Shown one piece after another: positions 27,886 through 36,581 of a stretch of DNA of 37,229 nucleotides. How positions within the stretch are numbered: position 1 is the first letter of the stretch; each line of letters begins with the position of its first letter. Position numbers and translations under genes: made by a program. The notes below the pieces were generated by a model. That model ran no database searches. It was not told where the DNA came from and saw only the letters and a program-made list of their open reading frames with translations. Origin of the DNA: an uncultured Comamonadaceae bacterium (lineage in GTDB: Bacteria; Pseudomonadota; Gammaproteobacteria; Burkholderiales; Burkholderiaceae); NCBI GenBank assembly GCA_946482595.1, contig CAMLSD010000050.1, positions 1 through 37,229 on the forward strand, given 5' to 3'.

Positions 27886-29438
27886 GGACCTCGATGCGGA
27901 TCTGCGCCCGGCGCCGTACCTAGTCGGGCCTCTCCACCTGGGGGGTGGGCGTCCGGCACCGACTCGACGGGTAGCAGGCATTCGAAGCTGGCGCCACCGT
28001 GGCCGCGCATGCGCAGCCTGAGCTCACCGCCGTGGGCGCGCGCGATGGCCCGGCACACGGCCAGACCGACGCCAGCGCCGCGACTCGGGGGCGCATCGGG
28101 CGCGGCATCACCGCGCTGGAACACGTCGAAGATCTTCTCGCGCCAGGGCAGCGGCACGCCTGGGCCTCGATCACGCACGGCAAGCAACAGCTGTCCGGGC
28201 CGGGCGCGCACGACCAGTTCGACGGGGGTGTCGCCGCCGTACTTCAGGGCGTTGTCGACCAGGTTCTCGAGCAGTTGCACGAGCAGCACGGCATCGCACC
28301 TCAGCAGCGGCAGGTCCGCAGCGACCCGGGCCCTGATGCGCCGGCCGGGATCGCGCTGGCGTACGCGCCGCATGACGGTGCCGACCAGTTCCTCGGCCGA
28401 CTCCCAGTCCAGCTGCAGGTCCAGGCCGGGCGTGTCCAGGCGTGCCAGCTGCAGGGCGTTGGCCGTCAGGCGCGCCAGTTGTTCAGCCTCGTCGAGGATG
28501 GTGGCGCAAAGCCGCTGGCGTTGCTGCGGCGACAGGCGGGCGTCCTGGTCATGCAGCGAGGAGGCCGCGCCCATGATGGTCGCCAGCGGCGTGCGGTAGT
28601 CGTGCGCCACCGCGGCCAGCAGCGTGTGGCGCAGCTTGTGGGCGTCGGCATCGGCCCGTGCATCGGCCGCGGCGCGTGCAGCGAGGTTGCGCTCGATGGC
28701 CAGGCCCATCTGGTCACACAAGGCCTGGGCGTGCTGGCGCACCGTATGCGCGTCAGGCGGCAGGTCGCCGAGCCGCAGCAGCGCAGCACCGTGGCGAGCG
28801 TTTCGTCCGCGCATGGGCAGGTACCACGCCGGCTGCTCCTCATGGCGGCCGGTGCCCGGTCCCATCGCCTGTCCCAGCGACCATGCCAGACCCAGCCCGG
28901 CCCGTTCGTCGGCGCTGAGGGCGCCCAGTGTCCGGGCGTCGGCCGTGTCGGGGCCGATCCACAGGCTGGCGGCCTGCCCCGTGAGCGCTTCGAGCTGGGC
29001 CTGGAGATGCGGCGCGCAGGTCCAGGGGTCGTCGGCGTCGCGCAGCGCGTCACCCAGCTGCTGGAGCTGGCGTGCCCGCAGCGCGTGCAGCCGCTCCGAG
29101 GCCGCCTGCTGCCGCAGGCGGGCCATCAGCACGGCCACGATGCTGCTGACCGCCAGCAGGGTGACCAGCAGCCAGGCATGCTGATGCAGGTCCACGTTGA
29201 GCCGGCCCCGTGGTGGCACGAAGGCGACGTTGAAGCCGAGGACCGCGGCGGCCGCAGCCAGCACCGACGCGCTCAGCGGCCACCACATCGCAGCCAGTGC
29301 AGCGGCCAGGATCAGGATCAGCGCCAGATTGGCCAGTTCGGTGTGGCCGTCCAGTGCGGCCATCAGGACCCAGGCCAAGGCCCAGACGGCGGCGCCAGGC
29401 CACCAGCGTGTGGCAGAAATGGCAAATGCAGGCTTCAC
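27882..29438 (-). CDS. KdpD-like histidine kinase lacking N-terminal KdpD/Usp domains
   Basis: This 518-residue membrane kinase corresponds to the C-terminal half of KdpD. Four membrane segments lie at about 13-30, 36-55, 57-74 and 88-108 (DUF4118-like). A GAF-like region follows at about 125-250. The H-box is AHDYRTPL with phospho-His 279, the N-box LLENLVDNALKYG lies near 386, and the glycine boxes DRGPGVP and RGAGVGLAV follow. Full-length KdpD is about 900 residues and begins with a KdpD domain and a Usp domain, both missing here. The start is GTG 29438; a later ATG would cut into the first membrane segment. It overlaps kdpE by four bases. Confidence 0.85.
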   Translation of the reverse strand: MKPAFAISATRWWPGAAVWALAWVLMAALDGHTELANLALILILAAALAAMWWPLSASVLAAAAAVLGFNVAFVPPRGRLNVDLHQHAWLLVTLLAVSSIVAVLMARLRQQAASERLHALRARQLQQLGDALRDADDPWTCAPHLQAQLEALTGQAASLWIGPDTADARTLGALSADERAGLGLAWSLGQAMGPGTGRHEEQPAWYLPMRGRNARHGAALLRLGDLPPDAHTVRQHAQALCDQMGLAIERNLAARAAADARADADAHKLRHTLLAAVAHDYRTPLATIMGAASSLHDQDARLSPQQRQRLCATILDEAEQLARLTANALQLARLDTPGLDLQLDWESAEELVGTVMRRVRQRDPGRRIRARVAADLPLLRCDAVLLVQLLENLVDNALKYGGDTPVELVVRARPGQLLLAVRDRGPGVPLPWREKIFDVFQRGDAAPDAPPSRGAGVGLAVCRAIARAHGGELRLRMRGHGGASFECLLPVESVPDAHPPGGEARLGTAPGADPHRGP

Positions 29439-29473
29439 CAGCGCACGCTACCACGCCGCACATCAGGAAAGCA

Positions 29474-30316
29474 TCAGGGGCGGCGCGCGAGCCGATCGGC
29501 AAGGAAGGCCAGGATCTCGTCGCGTGCAGCGCGCGTGGGCTGGCCGGCCTCGTCGATCAGGTGGGCCGTGACCACACTGTGCGGTCCGCCGACCACCTGC
29601 GCGAAAAAGGGTGACAAGCCATCGCGGCGCGCTGAACTGTCGGGCAGCACACGCGCGACAAACCGATCGCCCAGGGCCCGCTCGTAGGCGGCAAACCGCT
29701 CGGCCCGGCAGAAGCGGTCGCCCTCGAAACGGTAGGCCAGCGCCTGCAGACCGTCGTGCTGCATGCGCGTGCGCACGGCATCCAGTTCGGCCCCTGACAT
29801 CTCGATGCCTGCGGGGTCGTCCAGCGGCAGGCTGGGCTGGCACAGCACCGGTGCCAGCACGGCGGGCTCCAGCATCATCGCCAACGCAAAGTTTCCGGTG
29901 AAACACATGCCCACCGCACCCACACCCGGCCCGCCGCATTCGGCATGGGCCTGGCGGGCCAGGGCGCGCAGCCAGTGCGTGACCGGGCTTGCGCCCGGCC
30001 CCTGGGCGGACAGCGCGCGGAACTCGGCGCTCACGCAGGCCCGCCTGAAGATGGCCACGGCCTCTTCGGCATCGGGAACGGCACCATCGCGGCCGAACAG
30101 CGAGGGCATCCACACACTGAACCCGGCCTCGCGTACCCAGCGTGCAAACCGCGCCACCTCGGGGCTGATGCCGGGCATTTCGGACAGGACGATCACCGCC
30201 GGGCCGGTGCCGCTGATCAGCACGCGGCGGGTTTTGTCCTCCAGCGTGATGTCGCGGCGGGTGAAGTCGGTGAGTGCGTCGGCCGGTGCGGCAAGGCAGT
30301 GGGTCAGGTCAGGCAT
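29474..30316 (-). CDS. Dienelactone-hydrolase-family alpha/beta hydrolase
   Basis: 280 residues with an alpha/beta-hydrolase look: strand VIVLSEMPGI, with a conserved Glu as in dienelactone hydrolase, and the nucleophile elbow GAVGMCFTGN with C138 as likely nucleophile. A GGPHSVVTAHL segment near residue 235 supplies the likely His. The family cleaves dienelactones or related esters, but the substrate here is unknown. The ATG at 30316 is chosen because a longer version adds only 11 unlikely residues. It is divergent from the AraC-type regulator across 95 bp, so the regulator may control it. The kinase gene follows after 35 bp. Confidence 0.8.
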   Translation of the reverse strand: MPDLTHCLAAPADALTDFTRRDITLEDKTRRVLISGTGPAVIVLSEMPGISPEVARFARWVREAGFSVWMPSLFGRDGAVPDAEEAVAIFRRACVSAEFRALSAQGPGASPVTHWLRALARQAHAECGGPGVGAVGMCFTGNFALAMMLEPAVLAPVLCQPSLPLDDPAGIEMSGAELDAVRTRMQHDGLQALAYRFEGDRFCRAERFAAYERALGDRFVARVLPDSSARRDGLSPFFAQVVGGPHSVVTAHLIDEAGQPTRAARDEILAFLADRLARRP

Positions 30317-30411
30317 GGTTGGGTGTCGATGCAGCAGAGGTGAACACATTGCAGCATGCTGCCCGCTACACTGAAAGCGTCGCTTCTGACGTGTTTCATG
30401 CGTTTTCTGCC

Positions 30412-31383
30412 ATGCCAGATTTCACGGTGATCGTTCTGCCCGGTGCGCATGCCTCCAGCGTGGCCGTGACGCTGGACATGCTGAAGGCTGCCGCCGCATT
30501 GGCGCCGCGGCTGCAGCTGCCCATGCCCCGCTGGCAGGTGCGAGCGCCGGGTGGCGGGGCGGTGCCGCTGAGCAGCGGGCTGTGCCTGCCCACGCGCGCG
30601 CTGGCTGCGCGGCCGTCCGATGGGCGCAGCACCTGGATCATTCCGGGCCTGGGCGTGGATCACCCTGCGCGCCTGGCCGCGAGGCTGGCCGATGCGGACG
30701 CCGTGCGCGTGGCCGAGGCGTTGCGGCGGCATGTTGCGCGGGGCGGGTCGGTGGCGGCATCGTGCTCGGCGGTGTTTCTGCTGCAACAGGCGGGCGTGCT
30801 GGCCGGGCGCCGCGCCACGACCTCATGGTGGCTGGCACCCGAGCTGCGGCGCCTCGCGCCGACCTGCCGTGTCGAGGCTGACCGCATGGTCTGCAGTGAC
30901 GGCCCGGTGGCCACGGGCGGTGCCGCGCTGGCGCAGGCCGACCTGATGCTGCACCTGCTGCGCAGCCGAGGCGGCGTGGCCTTGTCTGATGCCGTCGGCC
31001 GAGTGCTGCTGATCGACGCGCGCCAGGCGCAGGCCCCGTTTGTGGTGCCGGCCATGCTGTCTAGCGGCAATGAGCTGGTGCGCCGCCTGACCCAGCGCAT
31101 CGAAGCGGCGCTGCCGGCACCGCCGGGTGTGGCGCAGCTGGCCGCGGAGTTCGCGATGTCGCCGCGCACCCTGGCGCGGCACGTGCGTGCGGCCACCGGG
31201 CAAAGTCCGCTGGCGCTGGTGCAAAGCGTGCGGCTGAGTCGAGCGCGCCAGTTGATCGAATCGAGCCGCATGAGCATCGAGCAGGTGGCTGCGGCAGTCG
31301 GCTACGGTGATGCGACGGCGCTGCGGCGCCTGATGCGCAAGGCGGCCGGTGCCACCCCCAGCCAGTTCAGGGCCGGGCGCTGA
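30412..31383 (+). CDS. GlxA-type regulator (DJ-1/PfpI domain plus AraC HTH)
   Basis: A 323-residue transcription factor. Residues 1-190 form a DJ-1/PfpI-like domain with the elbow VAASCSAVFLLQQAG (C118). Residues about 225-320 form the AraC-type double helix-turn-helix, with FAMSPRTLARHVRAATGQSP and ending MRKAAGATPSQFRAGR. Such regulators bind a small metabolite and activate divergent or nearby genes, which here means the hydrolase at 29474-30316. ATG 30412 is preferred; GTG 30391 in the same frame would add seven residues. Confidence 0.87.
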   Translation: MPDFTVIVLPGAHASSVAVTLDMLKAAAALAPRLQLPMPRWQVRAPGGGAVPLSSGLCLPTRALAARPSDGRSTWIIPGLGVDHPARLAARLADADAVRVAEALRRHVARGGSVAASCSAVFLLQQAGVLAGRRATTSWWLAPELRRLAPTCRVEADRMVCSDGPVATGGAALAQADLMLHLLRSRGGVALSDAVGRVLLIDARQAQAPFVVPAMLSSGNELVRRLTQRIEAALPAPPGVAQLAAEFAMSPRTLARHVRAATGQSPLALVQSVRLSRARQLIESSRMSIEQVAAAVGYGDATALRRLMRKAAGATPSQFRAGR

Positions 31384-31384
31384 C

Positions 31385-31414
31385 GGGCATCACAGGGCAT
31401 CACAGGGCATCACA
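31385..31414. repeat. Three perfect 10-bp tandem repeats (GGGCATCACA)
   Basis: Copies lie at 31385-31394, 31395-31404 and 31405-31414, immediately after the stop of the AraC-type gene and running into the last codon of the convergent HipA-like gene. They could vary in copy number. I see no hairpin in them, so a terminator role is not supported. Confidence 0.9.
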
Positions 31415-32789
31415 CCTGATCGGCCAGGGCGGCGAGCCGGTCATGGTTGGACTGGCAGATGGCCCGGAACGCCGTGCTGATGCGCTTGTCGCGGGCAGCT
31501 TCATGCCAGAACGCGAGGGCGGCGGCGCAGGCTGTCTGCCACACGGCCCGCTGGGGCGGCAGCGGCGCAGGCGGCGAGAACTCGCGCTCGGGCACCTCGC
31601 CGCCGGGCAGCGGCGCGTAGCGCATCGGCAGCATGTCGTACACGGGGGCCGGCACCAGCGGTGTGCCGGGGCGAAAGCTCAGGTTGCCGGGATGCATGTC
31701 GGTGTTGGCGATCAGCCGGCCGTACCACCACAGCCGTTCGACGCCGAGTGCGTGTGCCGGTTCGAGCAGCCCCAGCCCGATCAGGCGTTGCGCCAGCCGT
31801 GTCCAGTCGGTCGAGCCGTCGCCGACCAGCGCGGCATTCACCGTGCCCAGGCTGCACAGCGCGCTGCGGCCGTGCAGGCCGTGCCGGTCAAACCGCTCGA
31901 TCTCGAGGAAGGTGCGGCCCGCATGCATGACGATGCGGGTGGCAGCCACCGCCGTGTCCGGCAGGCGTGACGCGCCCTGCACGGCCAGGTGCTCGGCCAC
32001 CAGCAGATCCGACCAGCGCTGCACGGTGGCCGATCTGTCGGCCCCCGAGAACTTCACCAGCACGTGCGGTGTGGCCTGGCCCTCACGCTCGCGCAAGGCC
32101 GTGAACTTCGGAAACTCGCCAGCCGCGCTGGAGCCGGCGACCCCGCTGGCCACGGCCTGCTCGGCCAGCCGGGCATAGGCCGGCCCGAGCGCGGTGTCAT
32201 CCAGCGGCGCGGCGTGCTGCAGCTTGTGGGCCAGCCAGCGTTCAACCGATTCATTGCCGAGCACCAGATTGCCGCTGGTGTCGTGGCCGTGGCGGCTCAG
32301 GGCCACCAGGACGTCGTCGTCCGACCATTCGTCGAGCTGGTCGGGCACGCTCAGGTCCCGGTGCAGGGAACGCGCGAACTGCCGACCCATGTAGCCCTGC
32401 GGCCGCATGTCGTGCAGCGGATAGGGCAGGCCGTCCCACCAGCCGTCGCGTGATGCTTCGGGCACCGGCCAGGCAGTGGGGCTCAGGTCGAGATGGGTGC
32501 CTTCGGGATGGATGGGCACCAGGGTGCCGAGCGGGTGGGCCTGGCCGGCCTGGTCGACCTCGTAGAGCGGCAGGTCAGCCGGCGCACCACGCAAGGGTCG
32601 ACGCAGGGCATGGCGCGCTCGGCGCGCCCGGCCCGCGCTCAGCACCTGTTCGCGGGCCTCGGCCAACATGCGGTGCAGCGTGGGCACGCTCACGCCCAAC
32701 TCGGCTGCCAGCGCCGTGGCCGCCATCGGGCCGCGCCGGGCCAGCACCACGGCGAGCTGGTCGCGGGCAATCTGTTTGCGGGGTCGCAT
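31410..32789 (-). CDS. yjjJ: YjjJ-type HipA-like kinase with fused HTH
   Basis: A 459-residue protein combining a DNA-binding domain and a HipA-like Ser/Thr kinase, as in E. coli YjjJ. Residues 1-50 form a helix-turn-helix (LAAELGVSVPTLHRMLAEA). The kinase part has the loop GSSAAGEFPKF (219-229), the nucleotide-binding lysine in LVKFS (K246), the catalytic NTDMHPGN (362-369, D364) and metal-binding PVYDMLPM (D385). All look intact. HipA kinases inactivate targets such as glutamyl-tRNA synthetase and cause growth arrest. The fused HTH stands in for a separate HipB antitoxin. A good sigma-70 promoter and a pair of repeats lie directly upstream. Its relation to the peptide cluster upstream is unproven. 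Confidence 0.85.
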   Translation of the reverse strand: MRPRKQIARDQLAVVLARRGPMAATALAAELGVSVPTLHRMLAEAREQVLSAGRARRARHALRRPLRGAPADLPLYEVDQAGQAHPLGTLVPIHPEGTHLDLSPTAWPVPEASRDGWWDGLPYPLHDMRPQGYMGRQFARSLHRDLSVPDQLDEWSDDDVLVALSRHGHDTSGNLVLGNESVERWLAHKLQHAAPLDDTALGPAYARLAEQAVASGVAGSSAAGEFPKFTALREREGQATPHVLVKFSGADRSATVQRWSDLLVAEHLAVQGASRLPDTAVAATRIVMHAGRTFLEIERFDRHGLHGRSALCSLGTVNAALVGDGSTDWTRLAQRLIGLGLLEPAHALGVERLWWYGRLIANTDMHPGNLSFRPGTPLVPAPVYDMLPMRYAPLPGGEVPEREFSPPAPLPPQRAVWQTACAAALAFWHEAARDKRISTAFRAICQSNHDRLAALADQV

Positions 32790-32794
32790 CTCAT

Positions 32795-32875
32795 TATGAA
32801 ATGATCAACGAGAAGATTTTATGGCCGTGCTCCATAGCAAGGCAAGCCTGATTTTGGCTATGAAATGAGAAGATT
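32795..32875 (-). promoter_or_regulatory. Promoter of the HipA-like gene flanked by a repeated operator
   Basis: On the minus strand TTGCCT (32845-32840) and TAAAAT (32821-32816), 18 bp apart, form a good sigma-70 promoter about 20 bases before the start codon. Two related repeats bracket it. TATGAAAT joins directly to GAGAAGATT at 32859-32875. The same two blocks lie at 32795-32818, there separated by 7 bases. The nearer copy covers the -10 box and leader. This fits autorepression by the HTH of the encoded protein. The stretch is noticeably AT-richer than its surroundings. Confidence 0.6.
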
Positions 32876-32887
32876 GATGTGGTGTTT

Positions 32888-33403
32888 TCAGCTGTCCAGC
32901 GCGTCGAACACCCATTCGCCCAGCTGGGCTGCGACCCGCAAAGTGGCCAGTGGCCGCACCGGCTGCAATGCCACGAACTCGTCGCCTTGCGCCTCGGCAA
33001 ACGCCGTCATCGGCAAGGCATAGACATGGCCGTCGGTCAACACGCAGGGTTCGCGCCGGCGCAGCAGCGCGGCCAGTTCGGCACTGGCTTGCAGGTGGCG
33101 GGTGGTGCCCTCGATCCGGTAGGCCACACGGTAGGAGCCGAGCGTGGCCTGCAGGTAGGGGCGGTTGAGCACGGCATGCAGCAAGGCCACCTCGACATTG
33201 CGGCTGGCATACAGGCCCAGCATGTTGCCGCTGGCCTTGGCCGCGTCGTTGGCTTGGCGCGGCTCCAGCCGCTCCAGGGCGGGCCAGGCGCTGCTGCCGT
33301 GCAGCACACAACCGCCGCTGCCGACCAGCGCCGCGCAGATCGCACGCACCCGGGCCGGGTCGTCAGCGCGCAGGTCGGCATGCAGCGCACGCATGACGGT
33401 CAC
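32888..33403 (-). CDS. Small protein, possibly ADP-ribosyltransferase-like
   Basis: 171 residues, no signal peptide. The pattern CVLHGSSAWPALERLEPRQ, then GLYAS followed by a helix, then DEFVALQPV near residue 150 places a His, a Tyr and a Glu in the order of the H-Y-E triad of diphtheria-toxin/Tpt1-like ADP-ribosyltransferases. That fold assignment is inference from a faint pattern and could be wrong. The GTG start at 33403 overlaps the HD-protein stop by four bases (GTGA), the usual sign of coupling. ATG 33394 in frame is an alternative. It is the last gene of the predicted peptide operon, so it could modify the peptide, a target, or confer immunity. Confidence 0.6.
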   Translation of the reverse strand: MTVMRALHADLRADDPARVRAICAALVGSGGCVLHGSSAWPALERLEPRQANDAAKASGNMLGLYASRNVEVALLHAVLNRPYLQATLGSYRVAYRIEGTTRHLQASAELAALLRRREPCVLTDGHVYALPMTAFAEAQGDEFVALQPVRPLATLRVAAQLGEWVFDALDS

Positions 33404-34029
33404 AGGCGGTAGTGGCGCAGCCGTTCGGGCAGTGGCTGCGGCTCGCACGAGGCCGACCACAGCCCCATGTGGCGCGCCACCCGGGCCACCGCAGTCCATG
33501 GGTCGTGACGGTAGTCGGGATGCGCCTGGCTGGCGTGGCACAGAAAGGCCGCAGCGTCGACCAGCGTGGCGGCCGACTCGGTGCGCAGCAGCTGCACGTT
33601 CAGGTGGCCAGGCCCGAGGCGGACCCGGTCGAGTGCATCGGCGTCCTTCAGGCAGGCCAGCTCGGGTGGCATCGAGGGTGCGGCGGCATCGGCCGGCACA
33701 TGCCATTCGCAGCACCAGCCGACAAGCGCACGCCGCACCGGATCCCAGTCGTGCAACCTGGGGCAGGCGCCGCTGTCGATCCAGCTGCGGCAGCGTCGAC
33801 CGTGGGCAGGGTCGCGCCCGTCGTCGAGGCGGCGCACGTCGTGCAGCACCGCGCCCTGGCGGGCCACATCGATGTCCACCCGCTGGCCCTTGGCCCGTTG
33901 GTATCGGCCGATCACGCCGGCCCAGACCAGGACCCGGGCCGCATGGCCCATGCCGTGCAGGCCGCAGGCATCGTGCAGGTAGCAGCGCGGGTCGGGCCGC
34001 CAGGCGTCGAGTCCGTCGTCGAGGGCCAT
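33400..34029 (-). CDS. HD-domain protein in the peptide-maturation operon
   Basis: 209 residues with the ligand order of an HD metal-dependent phosphohydrolase. HGMGHAARVLVWAGVI gives H25 and H29, GAVLHDVRRLDDG gives H63 and D64, and H76 and H110 lie in between. ACLKDADALDRVRLG gives D129/D131. Such proteins cleave phosphate from nucleotides or related molecules. I know no established role for an HD protein in RiPP maturation. It starts seven bases after the HExxH gene and overlaps the next gene by four, so it clearly belongs to this operon. The region 76-110 is Cys-rich (C80, C89, C106, C107). Confidence 0.72.
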   Translation of the reverse strand: MALDDGLDAWRPDPRCYLHDACGLHGMGHAARVLVWAGVIGRYQRAKGQRVDIDVARQGAVLHDVRRLDDGRDPAHGRRCRSWIDSGACPRLHDWDPVRRALVGWCCEWHVPADAAAPSMPPELACLKDADALDRVRLGPGHLNVQLLRTESAATLVDAAAFLCHASQAHPDYRHDPWTAVARVARHMGLWSASCEPQPLPERLRHYRL

Positions 34030-34036
34030 GGCGGGC

Positions 34037-35341
34037 TCAGTGGTCCAGGGTGTCCAGCGTGTCCAGCCGATCGGCCAGCGGCTGGTAGAGGCCTCGTCCC
34101 AGGGCGGTCAGGGCCGGGTTGTCGCGCAGCGGTTCGTCCAGCGCCTGCACCGCGGCGCGCAGGTCCGGCAGGTTGGCACGCACGTAGAAGCTGTCCTCCA
34201 CATCGGGGTGGGGCTGGCGGCGCACGCCGTCGTACAGCAGCATCACGTTGGCCAGCGCGTGATAGGCCATCAGGATGCGGCTGAGCGGGCGGTGCCGGCG
34301 GATCGGGGGTGACCAGTACAGGGTGGTGTCGCTGGCATCGTCCACCGGCCCCACCTGCTGCAGCATGTAGAAATACTGGTGGGCCGACTCGTGCACCATG
34401 ATCTCGGCCACATCGATGCCGGGGTGCGGGCTGGAGACATGCACATAGCCGGGTACGTCCTCCCAGCTGCCGCTGACCTGCCGGAACTGCGCCTGCAGCG
34501 GGCACACCACCAGGCCCTTGAGCACCCGCTCGACCCACGGCAGGTACTGCGGCGCATTGCGTTGCAGCGCATCGAAGCCGGCGTGCAGCGAGCGCAGCAT
34601 GTCCGGCGTCAGTGACACCACGGGATCGCAGGCCTGGAACACCTCACCCCCAGGCTGCTGCAGCGGCAAGGCGCTGCGTGTCAGCAGCAGCACGTGGCGG
34701 CCATGGCCCACATGCTGCAGCGCATACGCGTGATCCGGTGCGGTCGGTGACGTGAAGCGCCACGCGGATTGCGGCGCTTCACGCCGGCACTCGATCGGCA
34801 GCTGCCCGCTGCGGTGCAGCCGCACGGTGGCGCAGCCGTTGTGCGCGCCCTGGGCGTCGACGGCCACCACCCCTTCAACGGCCAGCTCGCCGATCAGCAG
34901 CGTCGTGGCCGGCAGTCGGGCGGTCCAGCTGGCCGCGCGCCCGGCGTGCAGCAGGCACAGGCCGATGCGCACCGCGGCGTCCAGCGGGTCGACCTGCCCT
35001 TCCTTGAGCGCGAGGTGGGCCCGTCCGAAGGCGTGGTCCCATCCGGCGCGCGCGGGCAGCGGGGTGTCCAGGCCCTGGCGGATGTCCCGGGTCAGTCCGT
35101 CGCTGGCCGCATCGATGCGCGGGCCATGCTGGTTCAGCAGCCAGGTCGCCACGCCGCTGTCGTAGGCCGAGACGATGGTGTCGAACAGGGCGTCGGGGGC
35201 GGGGTCGGTCGGCAGGCTGAAGCTGTCGGTCCAGGCCGGTGTGCTGGTGCGCGGCTTGCGATGCAGCTCCGGGCAGCCGCCGGAGGGCGTCACGGGCCGG
35301 CCGGTGACAGGCGGTGTCAGCTGGGGTGTGCTCAGGCTCAT
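34037..35341 (-). CDS. HExxH protein, alpha-KG-type peptide beta-hydroxylase candidate
   Basis: A 434-residue protein with a central HESAH metal motif at residues 317-321 (IMVHESAHQYFYML). A further likely ligand is H361 in AYHALANVMLLYDG. This layout is that of the 'HEXXH motif' family found beside FxsB-type radical SAM enzymes, for which alpha-ketoglutarate-dependent peptide beta-hydroxylation has been described. It might hydroxylate residues of the precursor encoded at 36619-36846, although a protease role cannot be excluded from sequence. The start at 35341 overlaps the radical SAM stop by four bases (ATGA). A long frame further upstream is antisense-style overlap with that gene. Residues 1-45 are Pro/Thr-rich and probably disordered. 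Confidence 0.75.
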   Translation of the reverse strand: MSLSTPQLTPPVTGRPVTPSGGCPELHRKPRTSTPAWTDSFSLPTDPAPDALFDTIVSAYDSGVATWLLNQHGPRIDAASDGLTRDIRQGLDTPLPARAGWDHAFGRAHLALKEGQVDPLDAAVRIGLCLLHAGRAASWTARLPATTLLIGELAVEGVVAVDAQGAHNGCATVRLHRSGQLPIECRREAPQSAWRFTSPTAPDHAYALQHVGHGRHVLLLTRSALPLQQPGGEVFQACDPVVSLTPDMLRSLHAGFDALQRNAPQYLPWVERVLKGLVVCPLQAQFRQVSGSWEDVPGYVHVSSPHPGIDVAEIMVHESAHQYFYMLQQVGPVDDASDTTLYWSPPIRRHRPLSRILMAYHALANVMLLYDGVRRQPHPDVEDSFYVRANLPDLRAAVQALDEPLRDNPALTALGRGLYQPLADRLDTLDTLDH

Positions 35342-36549
35342 GGGGTGGCCTCCATCAGGTCGGTGGCGTGTGCGGGGGCGTCCAGTTCGGCCCGCAGTTG
35401 CGGCGGCAGGTCGGTGCGCAGCGCGCGCAGCATGCGCTCGGACAGCGCATACAAGGCATCGCAGTACAGCGAGGTGTTGTCGAAGTGGATGCCGTTGAAG
35501 CGGTGGGGCAGGTAGCCGCCGCCGCAACTGGCCAGGTGAGGGCAGGCCCGGCATTGGGCGCAGACCTGCTGCAGGGTCTCGATGCGGTAGCGGTGCACAT
35601 GTTCGTCCAGCGGATGGTCGAACAGGTTGATCACGTCGTGCGCGTACTCGCCGCCGCACAGGCGGGCGACGTCGTTCACACCGACCGAGCCGTCGGACTC
35701 CACCACACACAGCAGCCGCAGGTCGCCCCCCAGCGCGTCGAGGTAGACCTTGCCGCCGAGCAGGCCGGAGATCATCAGCTCGAACTTGCGGATCTGCGGC
35801 GCGCGTGGGCCCATCGCATACCAGCGTTCGAAGGCGCTGAGCAGGAAGCGTCGGTAGGGCGCCACGCCGGTCCATCCCTGGGGCGGGTTGATGTGATTGC
35901 CCTGCGGCAGCAGCAGGTCGAAGGCATCGAAACCCTGGTCGGCAAACCACTGCACCAGCTCGCCGCCGTCCATCTCGGGGTTGACCACGCACAGGCAGCC
36001 GCTGAAGAAGCGGTCGAACAGCGGGGTGCTGCGCCGCAGCCGCGCGATGATGTCGAGCAGGGCCTGGGTGGATCCACCGCCCTTGCGCATCACGCGGAAG
36101 CGGTCGGCGAACTGCGGCGGACCATCCAGGCTGATGCCGAAGCCGATGTCGTTGCGTGCCAGCAGTTCGACCCATTCCTCGTCGAGCAGCAGGCCGTTGG
36201 TCTGCATGCTGAAGCGCAACCGGGTGGCATGCACCTCGGCCTGCATCAGGTCGACCAGTGCCTGCATGCGCCGTTTGCCCAGCAGCAGTGGCTCGCCGCC
36301 GTGCAGCTCGATCGTGAAGCTGTTCAGGTCATGCCGCTGCGCGTGTTCGTTGATGCGGTACGCAAACTGGCGCAGCACGCGCTCCGAGATCACCGGCGGG
36401 CGCGTCTGCCAGGAGTCGTCGCCGCGGTTGTAGACATAGCAGTAGGTGCAGTTCAGGTTGCACTGCTGAACGACCTTCAGGATGGCCTGCCGGACCACGG
36501 CGCCGGTGGGCGCCCGGTGGTTGTCGGCGGGTGCGATGCGCTGATCCAT
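35338..36549 (-). CDS. Radical SAM/SPASM peptide maturase (FxsB-like)
   Basis: A 403-residue radical SAM enzyme. The 4Fe-4S ligands are C30, C34 and C37 (CNLNCTYCYVY), followed by the SAM-binding GGEP at 84-87 and SMQTNGLLL. The SPASM part has C281, C298, C330, C333, C336, C342 and C363, enough for two extra clusters. The CYVYNRGDDSW context resembles FxsB-type enzymes that make side-chain-to-backbone or ring-crosslinked peptides. The partner peptide is probably the 75-residue product of the next gene upstream, separated by a hairpin. Start is ATG 36549. The exact chemistry is unknown. Confidence 0.88.
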   Translation of the reverse strand: MDQRIAPADNHRAPTGAVVRQAILKVVQQCNLNCTYCYVYNRGDDSWQTRPPVISERVLRQFAYRINEHAQRHDLNSFTIELHGGEPLLLGKRRMQALVDLMQAEVHATRLRFSMQTNGLLLDEEWVELLARNDIGFGISLDGPPQFADRFRVMRKGGGSTQALLDIIARLRRSTPLFDRFFSGCLCVVNPEMDGGELVQWFADQGFDAFDLLLPQGNHINPPQGWTGVAPYRRFLLSAFERWYAMGPRAPQIRKFELMISGLLGGKVYLDALGGDLRLLCVVESDGSVGVNDVARLCGGEYAHDVINLFDHPLDEHVHRYRIETLQQVCAQCRACPHLASCGGGYLPHRFNGIHFDNTSLYCDALYALSERMLRALRTDLPPQLRAELDAPAHATDLMEATP

Positions 36550-36581
36550 GTGCGTGCTCCGGCAATGCCGCTGTCAGGGAT

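Noticed and set aside
31385..31414. CRISPR-like repeat
   Set aside because: Units are only 10 bp, directly adjacent and without spacers, so they are a simple tandem repeat.
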